A DNA stretch of 64,000 bases from DASQFQ01 sp963730115 (GCA_963730115.1 CAVSQM010000004.1:496001-560000), one strand, 5' to 3'; numbered from the stretch's first letter, positions 19,605 through 31,045 are shown. Notes: generated by a model from the sequence alone, not told the origin. Made by a program: numbers and translations.

Positions 19605-20483
19605 ATGACTCAGACCCTGATCACCGGCGCGTCCGGCTACGTCGGCTCCCACCTCCTCGACGAGCTCCGCTCGCGCGAGCGGCGCGTGCGCGCGCTCGTC
19701 CGCAACCCCGCCACCACCGACCTCCCGCCCGACGTCCAGCCCTTCAAGGGCGACGCCGTCGCGGGCACCGGCCTGCGCGAGGCGCTCGAGGGCGTCTCGA
19801 CCGCCTACTACCTGATCCACTCGATGACCGGCAGCAACGGCGACTTCGCCGCCCGCGACCGCGCCGCCGCCGTCAACTTCGGCGAGGCCGCGAGCGCGGC
19901 CGGCGTCGAGCGCGTCGTCTACCTGGGCGGGCTCGGCCCCACCGGCGCCGACGCCTCCGAGCACCTCCGCTCTCGCCACGAGGTGGCGCTGCTGCTCGCC
20001 CAGCGCGTCCCGACCGTCTACGTCCGCGCGGCGATGGTGATCGGGCCCGGCAGCGCCTCGTTCGAGATGCTGCGCCACCTGGTCGGCCGGCTCCCGGTGA
20101 TGATCACGCCGCGCTGGATCGACACGCGCACGCAGCCGGTGGCGATCGCCGACGTCGCGCGCACGCTCGCCGACGCGGGCGAGCGCGACGACGTCCCGGC
20201 CGAGGTGCAGCTCGGCGGCGCCGAGATCCTCTCCTACCGTGAGATGATGGGGCGCACGGCCGCCATACTGGAGCGGCGCCCGCCGCTGATCCTCAAGGTT
20301 CCCGTGCTCTCCCCCCGCCTCTCCTCCTACTGGGTCTCGCTCGTCACCCCGGTCGACACCGGGCTCGTGCGGCCGCTCGTGGACGGGCTGAAGTCGGAGA
20401 TGGTGGTCGAGGTCCCGCCGCCCGCGGGGCTCAACGACTCCCCGCTCGGCTTCGACGAGGCGGTGCGGGCAGCCCTGAGGTGA
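19605..20483 (+). CDS. NAD(P)-binding atypical SDR (NmrA-like)
   Basis: 292 aa. Rossmann nucleotide-binding motif ITGASGYVGSHLLDEL at the N-terminus, then VRALVRNP, AYYLIHSM, VERVVYLGGLGP and RAAMVIGPGS. This is the extended/atypical SDR group that includes NmrA-like and NAD(P)H-binding oxidoreductases; the substrate cannot be told. It starts 32 bases from the divergent MerR-DICT regulator and is followed after one base by a membrane-anchored protein, so the three form a probable regulatory unit. Confidence 0.85.
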   Translation: MTQTLITGASGYVGSHLLDELRSRERRVRALVRNPATTDLPPDVQPFKGDAVAGTGLREALEGVSTAYYLIHSMTGSNGDFAARDRAAAVNFGEAASAAGVERVVYLGGLGPTGADASEHLRSRHEVALLLAQRVPTVYVRAAMVIGPGSASFEMLRHLVGRLPVMITPRWIDTRTQPVAIADVARTLADAGERDDVPAEVQLGGAEILSYREMMGRTAAILERRPPLILKVPVLSPRLSSYWVSLVTPVDTGLVRPLVDGLKSEMVVEVPPPAGLNDSPLGFDEAVRAALR

Positions 20484-20484
20484 G

Positions 20485-21243
20485 ATGACCGGCCTCCTCA
20501 ACGCCCGCCGGGAGAAACGGGTCGCCGACGCGGTCATCCGCGACCCCGAGGAGCACACGGTCATCGCCAAGGACGGCGCGGTGCGCTCGATCCAGGCCGC
20601 CGACGTGACCGTCCCGAAAGAGGAGCTCGACCGGCTGTGGAACGCCGAGAACCTTGAGCGCCTCGCCCGGACCTACTGGAAGTACCTCTCGCGTGTGACG
20701 CTCGGCCTGATCCGCGTCACCTACACGGAGACCGAGCGGCAGGTGGTGCTGCTGATCCGCCCGCTCGTGCTGCTGCGCTTCCGCGCGCCCGAATACGACC
20801 TCGCGCGCGACCGCGGCGTCGTGCGCTGGCGGATCGAGGACGGCCTGCTGGTTTCCCCGCGCGGGCGCGGCGGCAACGGCCACCTGGAGATCGACGTCCG
20901 CCGCTTACCGGAGGAGGACGAGGGCTGGTCGACCGTGCACATCGAGGTCGAGGTGTCGAGCTTCTACCCGGCGATCGCGACGTGGCTGACCGGCTTCGTC
21001 TACTCGCACACGCAGTCGAAGATCCACGTGATCGTCACCCACGGCTTCCTGCGCTCGCTGGCGCGGCTCGAGCTCGAGGAGTCGGCGGTCGGGCGCTTCG
21101 CCGCCGAGGACCAGCGCGGCGTGCGCCGCGAGCGCGACGGCGCGATCACCGTCGGCGAGACGCCGTGGGGCTGGATCGCCGCGCTGGCGGCGGCCGGTAT
21201 CGCGACGGTGGCCGCGGTCGTCGCCTGGGCGATGCGGGACTAG
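20485..21243 (+). CDS. Conserved-looking protein with C-terminal membrane anchor
   Basis: 252 aa, no family recognised. The body is mixed alpha/beta (LDRLWNAENLERLARTYWKY, VTYTETERQVVLLIRPLVLL, VHIEVEVSSFYPAIATWLT), with a final membrane helix (WIAALAAAGIATVAAVVAWA). The HTQSKIHVIVTHGF region is a candidate functional site. The ATG begins one base after the upstream SDR stop, so the two are translationally coupled and may act together at the membrane. Confidence 0.7.
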   Translation: MTGLLNARREKRVADAVIRDPEEHTVIAKDGAVRSIQAADVTVPKEELDRLWNAENLERLARTYWKYLSRVTLGLIRVTYTETERQVVLLIRPLVLLRFRAPEYDLARDRGVVRWRIEDGLLVSPRGRGGNGHLEIDVRRLPEEDEGWSTVHIEVEVSSFYPAIATWLTGFVYSHTQSKIHVIVTHGFLRSLARLELEESAVGRFAAEDQRGVRRERDGAITVGETPWGWIAALAAAGIATVAAVVAWAMRD

Positions 21244-22235
21244 CCCATCTTGTAGCCCGTCAGCGCCCGCAGCTTCTCGCGGTCGTGGACGGACATGATG
21301 CGGCGGACGGTGCCCGAGCGCGTGCGCATGACCAGCGACTCGGTCGACGCGCCGCGCGTGCCGTGGTAGCGGACGCCCTGGAGCACGTCGCCGTCGGTCA
21401 CGCCGGTGGCGGAGAAGAACGCGTCCTCGCCCTTGACCAGGTCGTCGTGGGTGAGGATGCGGCCGACGTCGTAGCCCGCGTCCTCGGCCGCCTTGCGCTC
21501 GTCGTCGTCGCGCGGCCACAGGCGGCCGATCATCGCCCCGCCCATGCATTTGACGCCGGCGGCGGAGATGACGCCCTCCGGCGTGCCGCCGATGCCCCAC
21601 AGCAGCGTCGCGGGCGTGCGCGGGGAGACCGCGAGCAGCGCGCCGGCGACGTCGCCGTCGGTGATCAGGCGCACGCGCCCGCCGGCGTCGCGGATGGCCT
21701 CGATGCCCTCCTCGTGGCGCGGCCGGTCGAGCACGACGACCATGACGTCGCCGACGTCCATTCCGCGGCGCTCGGCCACCAGCTCGACGGTCTCGCCGAG
21801 CGGGCGGTCGAGGTCGAGCAGGTCGGCGATCTCCTCGACCCCGGCCATCTTCTCCATGTAGACGCACGGGCCGGGGTCGAACATCGAGCCGCGCTCGGCC
21901 AGCGCGATCACGGCCAGCGCGTTCGGCATGCCGAGCGCGCACAGCCGGGTGCCCTCGAGCGGGTCGACCGCGATGTCGACCTGCGGGTCGGAGCCATTCC
22001 CGACCTCCTCGCCGTTGGCCAGCATCGGCGCCTCGTCCTTCTCGCCCTCGCCGATCACGACGATGCCGTCCATGTGGATCGTGTGGAGGACGGCGTGCAT
22101 GCCGTCGACGGCCGCCTGGTCGGCGGCTTCCTTGTCGCCGCGGCCGACGTGGCGCCCCGCGGCCAGGGCGGCCGCCTCCGTGACGCGCACCAGCTCGAGC
22201 GCGAGGTTGCGATCGGGGACGTTGCGAGGTGGCAT
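21240..22235 (-). CDS. glpX: Class II fructose-1,6-bisphosphatase
   Basis: 331 aa, full length for GlpX. It hydrolyses fructose-1,6-bisphosphate to fructose-6-phosphate in gluconeogenesis. Metal-binding and active-site motifs: GEGEKDEAPML, DPLEGTRLC, then LITDGDVAGALLA and GGTPEGVISAAGVKCMGG. Its ATG overlaps the stop of the upstream membrane protein as TGATG, which indicates translational coupling. Its end overlaps the convergent membrane-anchored protein gene by four bases. Confidence 0.95.
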   Translation of the reverse strand: MPPRNVPDRNLALELVRVTEAAALAAGRHVGRGDKEAADQAAVDGMHAVLHTIHMDGIVVIGEGEKDEAPMLANGEEVGNGSDPQVDIAVDPLEGTRLCALGMPNALAVIALAERGSMFDPGPCVYMEKMAGVEEIADLLDLDRPLGETVELVAERRGMDVGDVMVVVLDRPRHEEGIEAIRDAGGRVRLITDGDVAGALLAVSPRTPATLLWGIGGTPEGVISAAGVKCMGGAMIGRLWPRDDDERKAAEDAGYDVGRILTHDDLVKGEDAFFSATGVTDGDVLQGVRYHGTRGASTESLVMRTRSGTVRRIMSVHDREKLRALTGYKMG

Positions 22236-22705
22236 CAGAGCACTCCCGGTGGCTTGCGTGGTCGCTCCGAGGTCGAGGCCCGGATCGAGCCGCCGACCGC
22301 GATCATGATCGTGCCGAGGAAGGAGAGGTACCAGCCGATCCCGAGGCTGATCTGGCTCGGCGGCTCACCCGGGCGGTCGACGAAGCCGACGTAGCCCGTG
22401 AGCCCGAAGGCGATGATCCCGATCACCGCGGTCATCTCGCCGCGCGGCCATGACAGCTCGTGGTCGCGGATGACGATCCACAGCAGGATGATCGGCGCCA
22501 GCGCGGCCAGCAGCAGCAGCCAGCGCAGGATCGAGTGCACGTCGAACGCGGACACCCCTTCGCGCACGCCGTCGATGTTGGCGTTGCGGTTCTCCGTGTT
22601 GGGCGAGTACCAGGGCAGGAACAGCCCGACTGCGAGCAGCAGCCCACCCACCGCCGCGATGATCTCCGAGCTTGAGATGCGGCGGAAGTCCATCGGCCAG
22701 GCCAC
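22235..22705 (-). CDS. Four-helix membrane protein
   Basis: 156 aa. Hydrophobic segments at about residues 15-32, 60-80, 92-110 and 120-140; a loop after the first helix has LPWYSPNTENRNANIDG. AGGAGG lies seven bases before the GTG at 22705, which fixes this start over the in-frame ATG at 22693. Similar small proteins with a PWY-type loop are common in actinobacteria with no known role. It is coupled to glpX downstream. Confidence 0.75.
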   Translation of the reverse strand: MAWPMDFRRISSSEIIAAVGGLLLAVGLFLPWYSPNTENRNANIDGVREGVSAFDVHSILRWLLLLAALAPIILLWIVIRDHELSWPRGEMTAVIGIIAFGLTGYVGFVDRPGEPPSQISLGIGWYLSFLGTIMIAVGGSIRASTSERPRKPPGVL

Positions 22706-22723
22706 CCTACCTCCTGCTGAGCC

Positions 22724-23398
22724 GTGCTAGCTTCGCCCGCCTTGAGCCTCGAGCGGATCTGGCCCGAGCGGGCGCCGGCGAGCCCGGACGAGCTGGTCGC
22801 GCCGGTGCCGGCGGTGCCCGCCGACCGGCCCTGGGTCACCGCGCTCATGATCAGCTCGCTCGACGGGCGGGCGACGCTCGGCGGCACCTCGCGCGCCCTC
22901 GGCGGCCCGCAGGACGTCCGGCTGCTGGTCGCGCTGCGGCGGCGCGCCGACGCCCTGATCGTCGGGCCCGGCACCGTGCGCGCCGAGGGCTACGGCCCGC
23001 TCCCGTGCCCGGCGGTGCTGGTCTCGCGCTCGTTCGACCTGCCGTGGGAGGCAGGGCTGTTCGCCGTCGAGGGCCAGCGGGTTCTCGTGTACTCGCGCGC
23101 GGGCACGGAGCCGCCACCGGTCGCGGCCGACGTGGAGACGGTCGCGATCGAAGCGCTGCCGGCCGTGCTCGCCGACCTCCGCGCGCGCGGGATCGAGCGG
23201 CTGCTGTGCGAGGGCGGCCCGACGCTGAACCGGGCGCTGCTCGCCGAGGGGCTGCTCGACGAGCTCTACCTCACGCTCGCGCCGGTGGTGAGCGGCGACG
23301 CCGGGCCGTCGATCGTGGCCCCCGGCGCGCCGGCCGAGCTGCAGCTCCGCAGCGTCGCCACCGCCGACGGCGACCTCTACCTGCGCTACAGCGTGTAG
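22724..23398 (+). CDS. RibD C-terminal-like pyrimidine reductase family protein
   Basis: 224 aa from GTG 22724; a TTG at 22742 (LSLERIWP) is also plausible and would leave more room for the divergent promoter. Dihydrofolate-reductase-like fold: WVTALMISSLDGRATLGG, ALIVGPGTVRAEGYGP, LLCEGGPTLNRALLAEG and LDELYLTLAPVVSG. This domain reduces the ribosylamino-pyrimidine intermediate of riboflavin synthesis, but stand-alone members in actinobacteria are often of unproven substrate. No rib genes are nearby. An SDR gene follows after 11 bases. Confidence 0.85.
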   Translation: MLASPALSLERIWPERAPASPDELVAPVPAVPADRPWVTALMISSLDGRATLGGTSRALGGPQDVRLLVALRRRADALIVGPGTVRAEGYGPLPCPAVLVSRSFDLPWEAGLFAVEGQRVLVYSRAGTEPPPVAADVETVAIEALPAVLADLRARGIERLLCEGGPTLNRALLAEGLLDELYLTLAPVVSGDAGPSIVAPGAPAELQLRSVATADGDLYLRYSV

Positions 23399-23409
23399 GT
23401 TCCCGCGCC

Positions 23410-24153
23410 ATGCAGATCCAGGGAGCCACGGCGCTCGTCGCCGGCGGCGCCTCCGGGCTGGGTGCGGCGACCGCGCGCCGGCTCGCGGAGGCGGGCGCGA
23501 ACGTCACCATCGCCGACCTCAACGAAGAGAAGGGCGAGGCCCTCGCGGGCGCGCTCGGCGCGACGTTCGTGCGCTGCGACGTCACCGAGCCGGACGAGGT
23601 CGAGGCGGCCGTCCCGGAGGGCGTCCGCATCTCGGTCTGCTGCGCCGGCGTCGGCTGGGCCGAGAAGGTCGCGGGCAAGCGCGGCGCGCACCAGTTCGAG
23701 CCGTTCCGCATCACGGTGACGATCAACCTGATCGGCACCTTCAACGTCATGCGGCTCGCGGCGGCCGCCATGCTCGCCAACGAGCCCGACGACGGCGGCG
23801 AGTGCGGCGTGATCGTCAACACGGCGTCGATCGCCGCCTACGACGGACAGATCGGCCAGATCGCCTACGCGGCGTCGAAGGGCGGCGTGGTCGGCATGAC
23901 GCTGCCGGCCGCGCGCGACCTTGCGAGCGCCCGCGTGCGCGTGTGCACGATCGCCCCCGGCCTGTTCGACACCCCGCTGCTGGCCGGGTTGCCCGACGAC
24001 GCGCGCCAGGCGCTCGGCGACTCGGTCCCCCACCCGCACCGCCTCGGTACGCCCGAGGAGTACGGCGCGCTGGCCGCCCACATCGTCGAGAACCCGATGC
24101 TCAACGGCGAGGTCATCCGGCTCGACGGCGCGCTGCGCATGCCACCGCGCTGA
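23410..24153 (+). CDS. SDR family oxidoreductase (HSD10-like)
   Basis: 247 aa. Classical SDR: cofactor motif VAGGASGLGAATARRL, Asp-containing IADLNEEKGEAL (NAD preference), a CCAGVGW block where NNAG is usual, and the catalytic YAASKGG after the Ser of NTASIAAYDG. It resembles 3-hydroxyacyl-CoA dehydrogenase type 2, which oxidises 3-hydroxyacyl-CoAs. It ends IRLDGALRMPPR. An inverted-repeat element follows 22 bases downstream. Confidence 0.88.
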   Translation: MQIQGATALVAGGASGLGAATARRLAEAGANVTIADLNEEKGEALAGALGATFVRCDVTEPDEVEAAVPEGVRISVCCAGVGWAEKVAGKRGAHQFEPFRITVTINLIGTFNVMRLAAAAMLANEPDDGGECGVIVNTASIAAYDGQIGQIAYAASKGGVVGMTLPAARDLASARVRVCTIAPGLFDTPLLAGLPDDARQALGDSVPHPHRLGTPEEYGALAAHIVENPMLNGEVIRLDGALRMPPR

Positions 24154-24174
24154 TCTCCGTCGGCGTCCCGCGGT

Positions 24175-24337
24175 CGCGCCACCGAACGTCAACAGCGGGC
24201 ATCGAGGGGTGGGTCGAGTGCCGCGGAGCCCACGAATGTCTTCTGGACCACACATGAGGTGGTTGAGGTGACATTCGTGGCCGCTGTGGCGGTTCGGGCC
24301 GATCCCTACCCAGCCGCCGTTGACGTTCGGTGGCGCG
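24175..24337. repeat. Nested inverted-repeat element, copy 2
   Basis: A perfect 19-base terminal inverted repeat (24175-24193 and 24319-24337, CGCGCCACCGAACGTCAAC) encloses an 11-base inverted pair (CCACGAATGTC 24230-24240, GACATTCGTGG 24270-24280), which encloses ACCAC/GTGGT (24247-24263). The right arm reads CGAACGTCAACGGCGGCTGG on the other strand and continues GTAGGG, identical over 26 bases to the element at 39994. No coding sequence is evident inside. The remaining gap bases to 24449 hold the lon promoter. Confidence 0.8.
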
Positions 24338-24376
24338 GCCAGCGCGCGCGGGGATCTCAGTCCACTCGACTAAGAT

Positions 24377-24410
24377 GTTGCTTGCGCATGCAACGACGCG
24401 GCGCTACACT
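24377..24410 (+). promoter_or_regulatory. Putative lon promoter with overlapping palindrome
   Basis: TTGCGC (24382-24387) and TACACT (24405-24410) are separated by 17 bases, fitting a housekeeping promoter. The palindrome GTTGC, eight bases, GCAAC (24377-24394) covers the -35 box and could bind a regulator. Lon is under ClgR in Streptomyces; the match to that operator is only loose. Confidence 0.5.
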
Positions 24411-24449
24411 GCACACTGTTCGTAAGTGGCTATTGAAGGGCAAGCCTGC

Positions 24450-26725
<2,276 letters not shown>

Positions 26726-26729
<4 letters not shown>

Positions 26730-28444
26730 CCCGGCGGGTCGCCCGACTCTTCCGCCCGTACCGCGGCCGTCTGGCCGCGGTACTGGCGTTGATCGTGCTG
26801 TCGGCGAGCCTCGGCATGGTCTCCCCGTTCCTGCTCCGCGACATCCTCGACGAGGCGATCCCGGAGAAGGACAAGGAGCTGCTGCTGATGCTGGTCGGCG
26901 GCATGGTCGCCATCTCGGTGGCGACCGGCGTGCTGTCCGTGGCGCAGACGTGGCTGTCGAACGTCGTCGGCCAGCGCGTGATGCACGACCTGCGCGCGCA
27001 GGTCTACCGCCACCTCCAGCGGCTCTCGCTGGCGTTCTTCACGCGCACGCGGACCGGCGAGATCCAGTCGCGCATCGCCAACGACATCGGCGGCGTGCAG
27101 ACGGTGGTGACCACGACCGCGACCTCGATCGTCTCCAACGTGACGACCGTGGTGGCGAGCGTCGTCGCGATGTTCCTGCTCGACTGGCGGCTCGCGCTGT
27201 TCTCGCTGGCGGTGCTGCCGTTCTTCGTGCTGCTCTCGCGGCGCGTCGGCGCCAAGCGCAAGGCGATCACCGCGACCAAGCAGGGCGCGATGGCCGACAT
27301 CTCCTCGCTGGTGCAGGAGTCGCTGAGCGTGAGCGGCATCCTGCTCGGCAAGTCAATGGGCCGCTCGGCGGCGCTGGCCGACCGCTTCGAGGGCGAGTCG
27401 GAGCGGCTCGCCGACCTCGAGGTGCGCTCGCGGATGGCCGGCCGCTGGACGATGGCCTCGATCCAGACCTCCTTCGCGGTCATGCCCGCGCTCGTGTACC
27501 TGTTCGCCGGGCTGTCGCCGAGCGCGGTGTCGATCGGCACCGTGGTCGCCTTCACCACGCTGCAGACCCGCCTGTTCTGGCCGATCTCCTCGCTGCTCAA
27601 CGTCGTCGTCGACGTCCAGACCTCGACCGCGCTGTTCGACCGCGTGTTCGAGTACCTCGACCTGCCGGTCGACATCCACCCTGGCACTCGCGCCCTGGAC
27701 CACGTACGCGGCGAGCTGCGCTTCGAGGACGTCGCCTTCCGCTACGACGAGGACGCCTGGACGTTGCGCGACATCTCACTCGAGGTCCCCGCCGGCACGC
27801 GCACCGCGATCGTCGGCGAGACCGGCTCGGGCAAGACCACGCTCGGCTACCTGGCGGCGCGGCTCTACGACCCGGCCGGAGGCGCCGTCATGATCGACGG
27901 CGTCGACATCCGCGAGCTGAGCTTCGACTCGCTCGCCGAGACGGTCGGCGTGGTGTCGCAGGAGACCTACCTGTTCCACGCCTCCGTGCGCGAGAACCTG
28001 CGCTTCGCCAGGCCGGGCGCGACCGACGAGGAGATCGAGGACGCCGCCCGCGCGGCCCAGATCCACGACACCATCGCGGCGCTGCCCGACGGCTACGACA
28101 CCGTCGTCGGCGAGCGCGGCTTCCGCTTCTCGGGCGGCGAGAAGCAGCGGATCGCGATCGCCCGCACGGTGCTGCGCAACCCGCCCGTGCTCGTGCTCGA
28201 CGAGGCCACCAGCGCGCTCGACGTCCAGACCGAGCGCGCGGTCGAGGAGGCGCTCGTCCAGCTCGCCGAGGGCCGCACCACGATCGTCATCGCGCACCGG
28301 CTCTCGACCGTCCGCGGCGCCGACCAGATCGTCGTGCTCGACCGCGGCGAGATCGTCGAGCGCGGCACCCACACGGAATTGCTCGCCCATCGCGGCCGCT
28401 ACGCCGCGATGGTCGAGCGCGACGAGGCGCCCGTCCCGGTGTAG
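26726..28444 (+). CDS. ABC exporter, fused permease and ATPase
   Basis: 572 aa half-transporter that would work as a dimer. Residues 1-310 hold six membrane helices (ABC type 1 exporter fold). The ATPase domain has Walker A GETGSGKTT (364-372), Q-loop VVSQETYLFHASV, signature FSGGEKQR, Walker B VLVLDEATSALD and H-loop IAHRLST. It belongs to the lipid/multidrug MsbA-like group; the substrate is not predictable. It is translationally coupled to lon and ends in a strong hairpin. Confidence 0.93.
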
Positions 28445-28447
28445 TCA

Positions 28448-28474
28448 CGGCGCGGGCCGAAGCGGCCCGCGCCG
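28448..28474 (+). terminator. Strong hairpin terminator
   Basis: CGGCGCGGGCC and GGCCCGCGCCG pair perfectly around GAAGC, four bases after the ABC exporter stop. A second folded stretch (28483-28533) follows. Confidence 0.75.
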
Positions 28475-28482
28475 CAAGATAG

Positions 28483-28533
28483 TCCCCGCCGCGCCACTCG
28501 CGCCGGCGGGTGACGCGAGGGCGGCAGCGGGGA
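28483..28533. other. Highly structured intergenic segment
   Basis: Nested stems are visible: TCCCCGC (28483-28489) with GCGGGGA (28527-28533), CGCC with GGCG, and CTCGCG (28497-28502) with CGCGAG (28514-28519). It is beyond the exporter terminator and ahead of the PAAR gene end. No known RNA family is recognised. Confidence 0.35.
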
Positions 28534-28622
28534 GGTAGTTCGCGCGCGATCTCGCCGGGACCGGTCCGAAGGCGGCGGCCTACCTGGGCGAGAACCCTAG
28601 GTCTGCGACGGCGCTGTGTCTG

Positions 28623-28638
28623 CTGGACCTTGGTCCAG
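28623..28638. terminator. Small hairpin after PAAR gene
   Basis: CTGGACC, TT, GGTCCAG: a perfect seven-base stem located two bases after the PAAR gene stop on the minus strand. Confidence 0.5.
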
Positions 28639-28640
28639 AC

Positions 28641-28928
28641 TCAGTTGATCATGACCTTCGGGAAGCCCAGCACGATCACGCCGCCGTGCGCGGTCGAGTC
28701 GCCCATGCGGGCGGCGGGCTGGCCCTTGATCATGACCTTCGCCGACCCGAGGATGATCACGTCGGGCGGGCCGGCGCAGACGCACATGTCGCCCACGCGG
28801 GCGGCGGGCATGCCGCCGATCAGGACGGTCGGCGCCCCGGGCGGCAGGATCGGCCCGCCGACGTGCGGCACGACGCCGGTGACCATCGGACAGGTGTGCA
28901 TGTCGCCGACGCGGGCTGCAGGGGGCAT
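28641..28928 (-). CDS. PAAR-domain spike-tip protein
   Basis: 95 aa, a complete single PAAR domain with three Pro-Ala-Ala-Arg repeats: PPAARVGDMHTCP, GMPAARVGDMCVCAG and GQPAARMGDSTAHGG. The His and Cys residues in these repeats are the usual metal ligands. PAAR proteins cap the VgrG-type spike of type VI secretion systems and of extracellular contractile injection systems. No sheath, tube, baseplate or VgrG gene is in the window, so this copy is an orphan here. It is 21 bases downstream of an SDR gene on the same strand. Confidence 0.9.
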   Translation of the reverse strand: MPPAARVGDMHTCPMVTGVVPHVGGPILPPGAPTVLIGGMPAARVGDMCVCAGPPDVIILGSAKVMIKGQPAARMGDSTAHGGVIVLGFPKVMIN

Positions 28929-28949
28929 GGGCGGCGATTGTCGCCTACT

Positions 28950-29681
28950 TCAGACGATGGTTGCAACCGTGCCCCCGTCGACCGACCAGTGGGCGCCGGT
29001 GACGTCGGCCGCGCGCTCGGAGCACAGGAAGACGACGACGCTCGCGATCTCCTCCGGGGTGCCGAAGCGCCCGAGCGTCGTCTTCTCGGCCTGCACCTTC
29101 ACGGACTCCTCGCGCGACAGCCCGCGTGCCTCGGCGGTCTGGTCGGCGAGCCCGCCCTCGTCCATCCACAGCGACGACGAGACCGGCCCGGGCGCGACCG
29201 CGTTGACGAGCACGCCGCGGTCGCCGTAGGTCTCGGCGAACACGCGCGAGAGCGAGGACTGCGCGGCTTTGGTCACCGAGTAGGCGGCGTTGGTGAGCGA
29301 CGGGCGCTTGCCCGCGGACGAGGTCACGTTGACGATCCGGCCCCAGCCGCGCTCGGCCATCGCCGGCGCGAACGCGCGCATCAGCCGCATCGAGGCCATC
29401 ACGTGCAGGTCCCACTGGGCCTGCCAGTCCTCCTCGGTGAGCTCGTCGAGCCCGCGCGCGAAGCTCGTGCCTGCGTTGTTGACGAGGATGTCCGGCGGCG
29501 TGCCGCCGAGCGCCTCGAGGATCCGCTCCGCGGCGTCGAGCGCCGTCACGTCGATGCCGTCCGAGCGCGACGCCGCAAGCACGCGCGCGCCCTCCGCCTC
29601 GAGCAGCTGCACGGTCGCCGCCCCGATGCCGCGGCTCGCGCCGGTCACGACCGCGCTGCGGCCGGTCAGTCCCAGGTCCAT
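28950..29681 (-). CDS. SDR family oxidoreductase (FabG-like)
   Basis: 243 aa. Classical SDR: TGASRGIGAATVQLL, DILVNNAGTSFARG, catalytic Ser in NVTSSAGKRPS and YSVTK, then VNAVAPGPVSSSLW. The C-terminus GAHWSVDGGTV is typical of 3-oxoacyl-ACP-reductase-like members. NADP(H) use is likely because an Arg follows the glycine motif (LAASRSD). The substrate is unknown. It is divergent from a YjbQ gene with 17 bases between starts. Confidence 0.88.
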   Translation of the reverse strand: MDLGLTGRSAVVTGASRGIGAATVQLLEAEGARVLAASRSDGIDVTALDAAERILEALGGTPPDILVNNAGTSFARGLDELTEEDWQAQWDLHVMASMRLMRAFAPAMAERGWGRIVNVTSSAGKRPSLTNAAYSVTKAAQSSLSRVFAETYGDRGVLVNAVAPGPVSSSLWMDEGGLADQTAEARGLSREESVKVQAEKTTLGRFGTPEEIASVVVFLCSERAADVTGAHWSVDGGTVATIV

Positions 29682-29698
29682 CCGTGCATGATGCCGGG

Positions 29699-30160
29699 AT
29701 GACCGCGCACACCGTCTACCGGACGTTCAACACCGACCGCCGCCGCGAGTTCGTGCGGATCACCGACGACGTCGAGGAGGCCGTGAGCGACTCCGGCATC
29801 CGCGAGGGCCTGGCGCTCGTCTGCGCCATGCACATCACCGCCGGCGTGTGGATCAACGACGACGAGCCAGGGATCCTCGAGGACACGCTCGAGTGGCTCG
29901 ACAAGCTCGCGCCGCCGTCGTGGCAGGAGCCCGCCAACGAGGTCGCGCGCGACCTCGGCCCCGACCCCGGCGACTTCCGCCACCACCGCGGCGGCGAGGA
30001 CAACGGCGACGCGCACTGGAAGAACCTGCTCGTCCACCACCAGGTGGTGGTCCCGGTCACCGACGGCAGGCTCGACCTCGGCCCGTGGCAGGCGATCTTC
30101 TACGCCGAGTTCGACGGCGGCCGCGACAAGCGGCTCGTCATCAAGGTGCTCGGCGAGTAG
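29699..30160 (+). CDS. YjbQ/UPF0047 family protein
   Basis: 153 aa from ATG 29699; a GTG at 29684 in frame is less likely. The family signature is clear: CAMHITAGVWINDDEPGILE, then HWKNLLVHHQVVVPVTDG, LDLGPWQAIFYAEFDGG and LVIKVLGE. Family members form trimers with a His-rich metal site and have weak thiamine-phosphate synthase activity in E. coli, but the true role is unsettled. Confidence 0.9.
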   Translation: MTAHTVYRTFNTDRRREFVRITDDVEEAVSDSGIREGLALVCAMHITAGVWINDDEPGILEDTLEWLDKLAPPSWQEPANEVARDLGPDPGDFRHHRGGEDNGDAHWKNLLVHHQVVVPVTDGRLDLGPWQAIFYAEFDGGRDKRLVIKVLGE

Positions 30161-30188
30161 GCCGGCGCGGCGTGGCAGGATCTCGGAG

Positions 30189-30620
<432 letters not shown>

Positions 30621-30621
30621 C

Positions 30622-31041
30622 GTGACCGCCATGGACATCACCATTCACTCGAGCTTCCTCCCGCACGAGGACCCGGAGGCATCCCTGGCCTTCTATCGCG
30701 ACACCGTCGGCTTCGAGGTCCGCAACGACGTCGAGTACGGCGGGATGCACTGGATCACGATCGGCCCGCCCGGCCAGCCCGACACGGCCATCGTCCTGTA
30801 TCCGCTCGCCGCCACCCCCGGCATCACCGACGACGAGCGCCGCACGATCGCCGAGATGATGGCCAAGGGGACCTACGGCGGCATCAACCTGGCCACCACC
30901 GACCTCGACGCCACCTTCGCGCGGCTGGAGGCCGGCGACGCCGAGGTCGTCCAGGAGCCGGTCGACCAGCCCTACGGGGTGCGCGACTGCGCCTTCCGCG
31001 ATCCCGCGGGCAACCTGCTCCGGATCCAGGAGGCGCGCTGA
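30622..31041 (+). CDS. VOC-family (glyoxalase-like) protein
   Basis: 139 aa from GTG 30622, or 136 aa from ATG 30631. Two beta-alpha-beta-beta-beta units: DPEASLAFYRDTVGFEVRND and GGINLATTDLDATFARLEAG with CAFRDPAGNLLRIQEAR at the end. Metal ligands are plausible at the N-terminal His and the final Glu. It could be a dioxygenase, glyoxalase or resistance protein; the reaction is not predictable. It is in an operon with the AraC regulator. Confidence 0.85.
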   Translation: MTAMDITIHSSFLPHEDPEASLAFYRDTVGFEVRNDVEYGGMHWITIGPPGQPDTAIVLYPLAATPGITDDERRTIAEMMAKGTYGGINLATTDLDATFARLEAGDAEVVQEPVDQPYGVRDCAFRDPAGNLLRIQEAR

Positions 31042-31045
31042 GCCG

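Noticed and set aside
24377..24394. HspR (HAIR) or CIRCE element at lon
   Set aside because: The palindrome lacks the CTTGAGT/ACTCAAG or the TTAGCACTC core of those operators.
28641..28928. Evidence for a type VI secretion locus
   Set aside because: Only the PAAR gene is present; all other components are missing from the window.
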